The notes beneath the pieces are model-generated. The model was not told the DNA's origin. It saw only the letters and a list, made by a program, of their open reading frames with translations, and did not search any database. This document shows positions 60,755-64,000 of a DNA stretch of 64,000 nucleotides, piece by piece (the first letter of the stretch is position 1; the number at the start of each line of letters is the position of its first letter). A program made the translations under genes and the position numbers. The stretch covers positions 434,001-498,000 of the forward strand of contig OY762456.1 in assembly GCA_963665785.1 (NCBI GenBank), in the 5' to 3' direction. The stretch is from UBA7455 sp026713185 (GTDB taxonomy: Bacteria > Pseudomonadota > Gammaproteobacteria > Pseudomonadales > Azotimanducaceae).

Positions 60755-62656
60755 ATGAAAAAGAAATATTATTCCGGCCTGGGACTCTGTCTTCTGGCCC
60801 TTGGATTTTTAATGTTCACCCTGTTGAATAATGTGCTGTTTGGCGGCTGGCGGCTTGATCTGACCGATAACAATCTATACACGCTTTCCGACGGCAGCCG
60901 TGAGATCCTGGAGTCCATTGACGAACCCGTAAATCTGTATTTTTTCTTCTCCGAGAAAAGCAGTGAGGATCTGACATCCCTTAGAGTCTACGCTACCCGA
61001 GTCCGGGAAATGCTGGAGGAGTATGAACTTGTGGCAAACGGCAAAATCAACCTGTCTTTAGTGGATCCTGAACCTTTCTCGGAAGCGGAAGACCAGGCGG
61101 CGGAGTTCGGATTGCAGGGCATCACCGTGTCGACCGCGGGTGAAGAGTTGTACTTTGGACTGGCGGCGACCAACGCGCTGGATGACCGGGAGGTCATTCC
61201 GTTTTTTCAACCGGATAAAGAGGAATTTCTGGAATACGAAATCAGTAAGCTGATTCAGAGCCTTACCGTTGTTGAGAAACCGGTTGTTGGCGTGCTGTCT
61301 TCTCTGGAGGTTCAGGGCAACATGAACATGCAGACCTATCAGATGACACCGCCCTGGATGGTTGTCGATCAGCTGAGGCAGTTGTTTACCGTGCAGACAA
61401 TCAATCCAGAGGACACAATCCCGGCGGAGATCGATATCCTGCTGCTGATTCATCCGAAACAACTATCGGAAGCAATGCTCTTTTCCATCGATCAGTTTGT
61501 CATGGGTGGCGGCAGGCTGCTTGCCTTTATCGACCCGCTGGCGGAAACGGACAGGCCGGTACAGGCCAATCCGATGATGCCCGCACCGCCATCGATACAG
61601 GTTTCAACCTTGAACCAGTTGACCGAAGCCTGGGGTGTGACGATGCGGAGTGATGTTATTCTGGGTGACTCGCAAACCGCATTGGCGGTAGGTGGTGTCG
61701 ATGGGACGCCGGTACGGCATCTGGCGATTCTGGGGATGGAAGGCGATAACTTTTCCCGGGATGATATCGTCACTTCATCTCTGGAGAGTATCAATCTGTC
61801 TACCGCGGGCATTCTGGATGTGGCGGCGGATGCTTCTGTTCAAGTCGAACCGCTGATTTCATCAAGTACATATGCCATGCCCATGGAAGCGCTGCAGTTT
61901 CAGTTTCTGAGTGATCCGAGTGATTTGATGCAGGGGTTTAACCCCACTGGAGAAAGTTACCTGGTTGCCGCCCGGTTATCCGGCAGTGCCCCCAGCGCAT
62001 TTCCGGAGGGGTTGGAAGATAGCGAAGGAACAGAAGAAGGAACAGAAGAAGGAACAGAAGGAACCGGAGAAAGCGAAGGAACCGTCCTGACGGAAACAGA
62101 TAATCTGAATGTCATTCTGGTCGCGGACACCGACATCCTCACTGACAGGTTGTGGGTTCAGGTACAGGAATTCTTCGGGCAGAGAATTGCCAGCCCCTGG
62201 GCAAATAATGGAGATATGGTGATCAACGCGTTGGATAATCTCTCCGGTGACGCATCGTTGATCAGCATACGTTCCAGAGGCAGGTTTTCCCGGCCCTTTG
62301 ATGTGGTGCAGGATTTACGCCGTGAAGCGGAGGCCAGTTACCTGGAAAAAGCCAATGATCTGCAGGCGCGGTTGATGGAGACGGAACAGAAACTGAGTGA
62401 TCTCGAGTCCAGTCAGAGCGAAAACAACCTGCTGGTATTGACCCCGGAACAGGAAGAAGCACTGGTTCTGTTTCAACAGGAGAAATTGGAGATACGCAGG
62501 CAGTTAAGAGAAGTAAGACATCAGCTGGACAGCGATATTGAGGTTCTGGGTTCCACTCTGAAATTCCTGAATATTGCGCTGATTCCGATTCTGATGACCC
62601 TGATATTGCTTGTTGTGAATTATATTCGTGTGAATCGTCGACAGGAGATGTCATAG
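60755..62656 (+). CDS. GldG-family ABC-transporter auxiliary protein
   Basis: 633 residues. An N-terminal membrane helix (GLGLCLLALGFLMFTLLNNV) and a C-terminal one (LNIALIPILMTLILLVVNYI) enclose a large extracytoplasmic part with DLTDNNLYTLSDGSREILES and VNLYFFFSEKSSEDLTSLRV, which are GldG signatures. From about residue 424 there is an acidic EGTEEGTEEGTEGT run encoded by a GAAGGAACA short repeat. A coiled coil (LQARLMETEQKLSDLESSQS, EKLEIRRQLREVRHQLDSD) precedes the last helix. Gld proteins drive gliding in Bacteroidetes, but in proteobacteria these operons have no assigned substrate. Confidence 0.88.
   Translation: MKKKYYSGLGLCLLALGFLMFTLLNNVLFGGWRLDLTDNNLYTLSDGSREILESIDEPVNLYFFFSEKSSEDLTSLRVYATRVREMLEEYELVANGKINLSLVDPEPFSEAEDQAAEFGLQGITVSTAGEELYFGLAATNALDDREVIPFFQPDKEEFLEYEISKLIQSLTVVEKPVVGVLSSLEVQGNMNMQTYQMTPPWMVVDQLRQLFTVQTINPEDTIPAEIDILLLIHPKQLSEAMLFSIDQFVMGGGRLLAFIDPLAETDRPVQANPMMPAPPSIQVSTLNQLTEAWGVTMRSDVILGDSQTALAVGGVDGTPVRHLAILGMEGDNFSRDDIVTSSLESINLSTAGILDVAADASVQVEPLISSSTYAMPMEALQFQFLSDPSDLMQGFNPTGESYLVAARLSGSAPSAFPEGLEDSEGTEEGTEEGTEGTGESEGTVLTETDNLNVILVADTDILTDRLWVQVQEFFGQRIASPWANNGDMVINALDNLSGDASLISIRSRGRFSRPFDVVQDLRREAEASYLEKANDLQARLMETEQKLSDLESSQSENNLLVLTPEQEEALVLFQQEKLEIRRQLREVRHQLDSDIEVLGSTLKFLNIALIPILMTLILLVVNYIRVNRRQEMS
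62024..62082. repeat. Short in-frame repeat (GAAGGAACAGAA type) in the GldG-like gene
   Basis: GAAGGAACAGAA occurs as two full tandem units plus partial units, encoding EGTE-type acidic residues. It is likely prone to length variation and lies in a linker between the two halves of the protein. Confidence 0.6.
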
Positions 62657-63666
62657 TGAATCAAAAGGTTGTTTTGATACTGGTTATTATTATTGCCGTC
62701 ATGGGCGCGATTGCCATGTTTGTGGCAAAAGATGAGCCGGCGACAAACGGTCCTGTGGCATTGTTTCCCGGCATCAATATTGCTGAACTCGATCAGATAG
62801 AAATGAAATCCCGGGGCAATACCGTAACCCTGGCCCTGGAGGACAGCCAGTGGCGTGTCCAGGAGAAAGCGGGTTATCCCGCGGACACCAGTGATTTGTC
62901 AGAACTGGTCAATCAACTGGGTAAGGCAAAACTACAGGAGAAGAAGACCTCGCGACCGGAGAATTTTGCCCGGCTCGGAGTGGATGATATTGAGCAGGCC
63001 GACAGCGAAGCCATACTGGTAACCCTGACTGTAGGAGATGAGCAATATGCCGTGCTGGTGGGTGACACTTCATCCGCCAGAAGGGGAAGCTATATCCGCA
63101 AGCCGGGTGATGATCAGGTTTGGCTGATCGACAAATCCCTGGTGATTGACAGGGAAAGCAGTGACTGGGTTGAGCCTGTCATCATCGATGTGGAAGCCGA
63201 AGACGTATCGGACGTAAAGTTTTTGACCTCAGGTAATGAATTGACGTTTCTACGGGGTGAAGATGGCGAATTCAGTTTTCAGGAATTGCCCGCGGACCGC
63301 ACACTGAAGTACCCCACGATCATCAACGAACCCGCCCGGGCCCTGGTTAAAGTAAGACTGGAAGACGTGGAACTGCACAACCCGGAGCGTTGGCAGGAAC
63401 CGGACACGGCCTTGTTTACACTCAAAAACGGGACCGTGGTTACCGTTCAGGGCGTGACTGAAGAGGGTGCGGAGGAAGACGAAAAGAATCACTGGATTCA
63501 TTTCAGTGTCTCACCCAGTGAAGGGGATACTACGGAATATGGTGACCTGAACTCCTGGGATTACAGGGTTACCAGTTATATATTCGATGATTTTGTCAAA
63601 ACCATGGAAGATGTGCTGGCGGAAGAAACTACTGAGGAAGAGGTGGAAACCTCTACTGAGCAGTAA
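62656..63666 (+). CDS. DUF4340-family protein
   Basis: 336 residues, GTG start that shares one base with the preceding stop (TAGTG). An N-terminal membrane anchor (VVLILVIIIAVMGAIAMFVA) is followed by the DUF4340 beta-rich extracytoplasmic part (LDQIEMKSRGNTVTLALED, LVNQLGKAKLQEKKTS, VLVGDTSSARRGSYIRKPGD). These proteins always accompany GldG-type genes and probably form an outer part of the exporter; the function is unknown. The tail is acidic (EETTEEEVETSTEQ). Confidence 0.88.
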   Translation: MNQKVVLILVIIIAVMGAIAMFVAKDEPATNGPVALFPGINIAELDQIEMKSRGNTVTLALEDSQWRVQEKAGYPADTSDLSELVNQLGKAKLQEKKTSRPENFARLGVDDIEQADSEAILVTLTVGDEQYAVLVGDTSSARRGSYIRKPGDDQVWLIDKSLVIDRESSDWVEPVIIDVEAEDVSDVKFLTSGNELTFLRGEDGEFSFQELPADRTLKYPTIINEPARALVKVRLEDVELHNPERWQEPDTALFTLKNGTVVTVQGVTEEGAEEDEKNHWIHFSVSPSEGDTTEYGDLNSWDYRVTSYIFDDFVKTMEDVLAEETTEEEVETSTEQ

Positions 63667-63706
63667 CGCCAGTGGACCAGTAACGCTACGGCCCAGGCTC
63701 TTTCCT

Positions 63707-63928
63707 TCAGGTTTCGAGGATGGCGACCACCTGATCTTCTTCTACGGCATCCTCTTCTCTGACCAGGATCTGGGCGACGGTCCCGCTGCACTCCGCCTCT
63801 ACGGGGATTTCCATTTTCATTGACTCGATGATCATCAACACATGACCCGCGCCGACCTGGTCGCCTACACTGGATTCGATTTTCCAGACATTGCCGGTGA
63901 CTTCCGACGTTACTTCAATTCTGCTCAT
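63707..63928 (-). CDS. Biotinyl/lipoyl-attachment domain protein
   Basis: 73 residues, a complete swinging-arm domain: EVTGNVWKIESSVGDQVGAG, IIESMKMEIPVEAECSG with the modified Lys38 in the E-S-M-K-M motif typical of biotin attachment, and AQILVREEDAVEEDQVVAIL. The Met-Lys-Met context favours biotin over lipoate. Small stand-alone carriers often partner a carboxylase whose other subunits would lie upstream, outside the window. It converges on the DUF4340 gene. Confidence 0.88.
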   Translation of the reverse strand: MSRIEVTSEVTGNVWKIESSVGDQVGAGHVLMIIESMKMEIPVEAECSGTVAQILVREEDAVEEDQVVAILET

Positions 63929-64000
63929 GGTTTATTCATTTCCGTTGCTGTACGTTCGGTGCTAACTTATTGAAAATAATGTATATTTATCGTGGTTTCC

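Noticed and set aside
1..64000. CRISPR arrays
   Set aside because: No regularly spaced repeats of 24-40 bp with unique spacers. The only regular array (57076-57340) has degenerate contiguous units without spacers.

Overview
This is a chromosomal window from a gammaproteobacterium. The core genes are of gammaproteobacterial type: rpoD, cysQ, an Hsp15 start, and the block greA / rlmE-ftsH-folP-glmM-tpiA-secG-tRNA-Leu, which is read on the minus strand in the usual gammaproteobacterial order. Several acyl-CoA dehydrogenases and a Gld-type ABC exporter would suit an aquatic heterotroph, but the genus cannot be fixed from the sequence alone.

Layout. 1-7.8 kb: partial Hsp15, CysQ, sigma-70 and three acyl-CoA dehydrogenases. 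7.9-8.95 kb: a 1-kb islet holding a Phd/VapC-type toxin-antitoxin pair, bracketed by a 19-bp direct repeat that is the 3' end of tRNA-Leu. 8.93-15.6 kb: tRNA-Leu(GAG) and the housekeeping block. 15.9-20.2 kb: a VOC protein, a rhodanese, a secreted alpha/beta hydrolase lipoprotein and an exported PHP-type phosphoesterase. 20.3-54.7 kb: a 34-kb accessory region dense in mobile elements and in restriction or toxin genes. 55-64 kb: core-like genes again: NupC, a 2OG-Fe(II) oxygenase, an SDR, a HAD phosphatase, a four-gene ABC/GldG/DUF4340 operon and a biotinyl/lipoyl carrier protein.

Accessory region. It holds an IS1380-type transposase; a TIGR04255 gene with a partner and a frameshifted third gene; an IS21 element with a 6-bp target duplication whose istA is split by a 2.3-kb group II intron so placed that splicing restores the istA frame; an operon of a toxin-like protein, an MqsA-like zinc/HTH protein and a KGGVGRT-type NTPase with a repeat-rich C-terminus; a sterol C-24 methyltransferase homologue; a methyltransferase-HNH fusion; two copies of an unrecognised 57-59 residue protein; a PD-(D/E)XK-like protein divergent from a DUF6884-type protein; and a segment of about 11.6 kb between two near-identical inverted 2068-bp elements whose transposase carries an N-terminal DUF4338 (DruA-type) domain. 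Inside that segment lie a GIY-YIG protein, an Mrr fragment, an ISAzo13-type element, a complete PvuII-like restriction-modification system (M, C, R and a candidate C-box), an HNH nuclease, a frameshifted MBL-fold gene and a RES-toxin N-terminus cut off by the second element.

Best candidates for something undescribed: the toxin-like/MqsA-like/KGGVGRT-TPR operon (29.5-32.2 kb) with matched TCATATGA palindromes upstream; the methyltransferase-HNH fusion; the DUF4338-ISAs1 fusion element pair; the intron-in-istA arrangement; and the duplicated small protein. Family assignments come from recognising motifs by eye; no database search was run.
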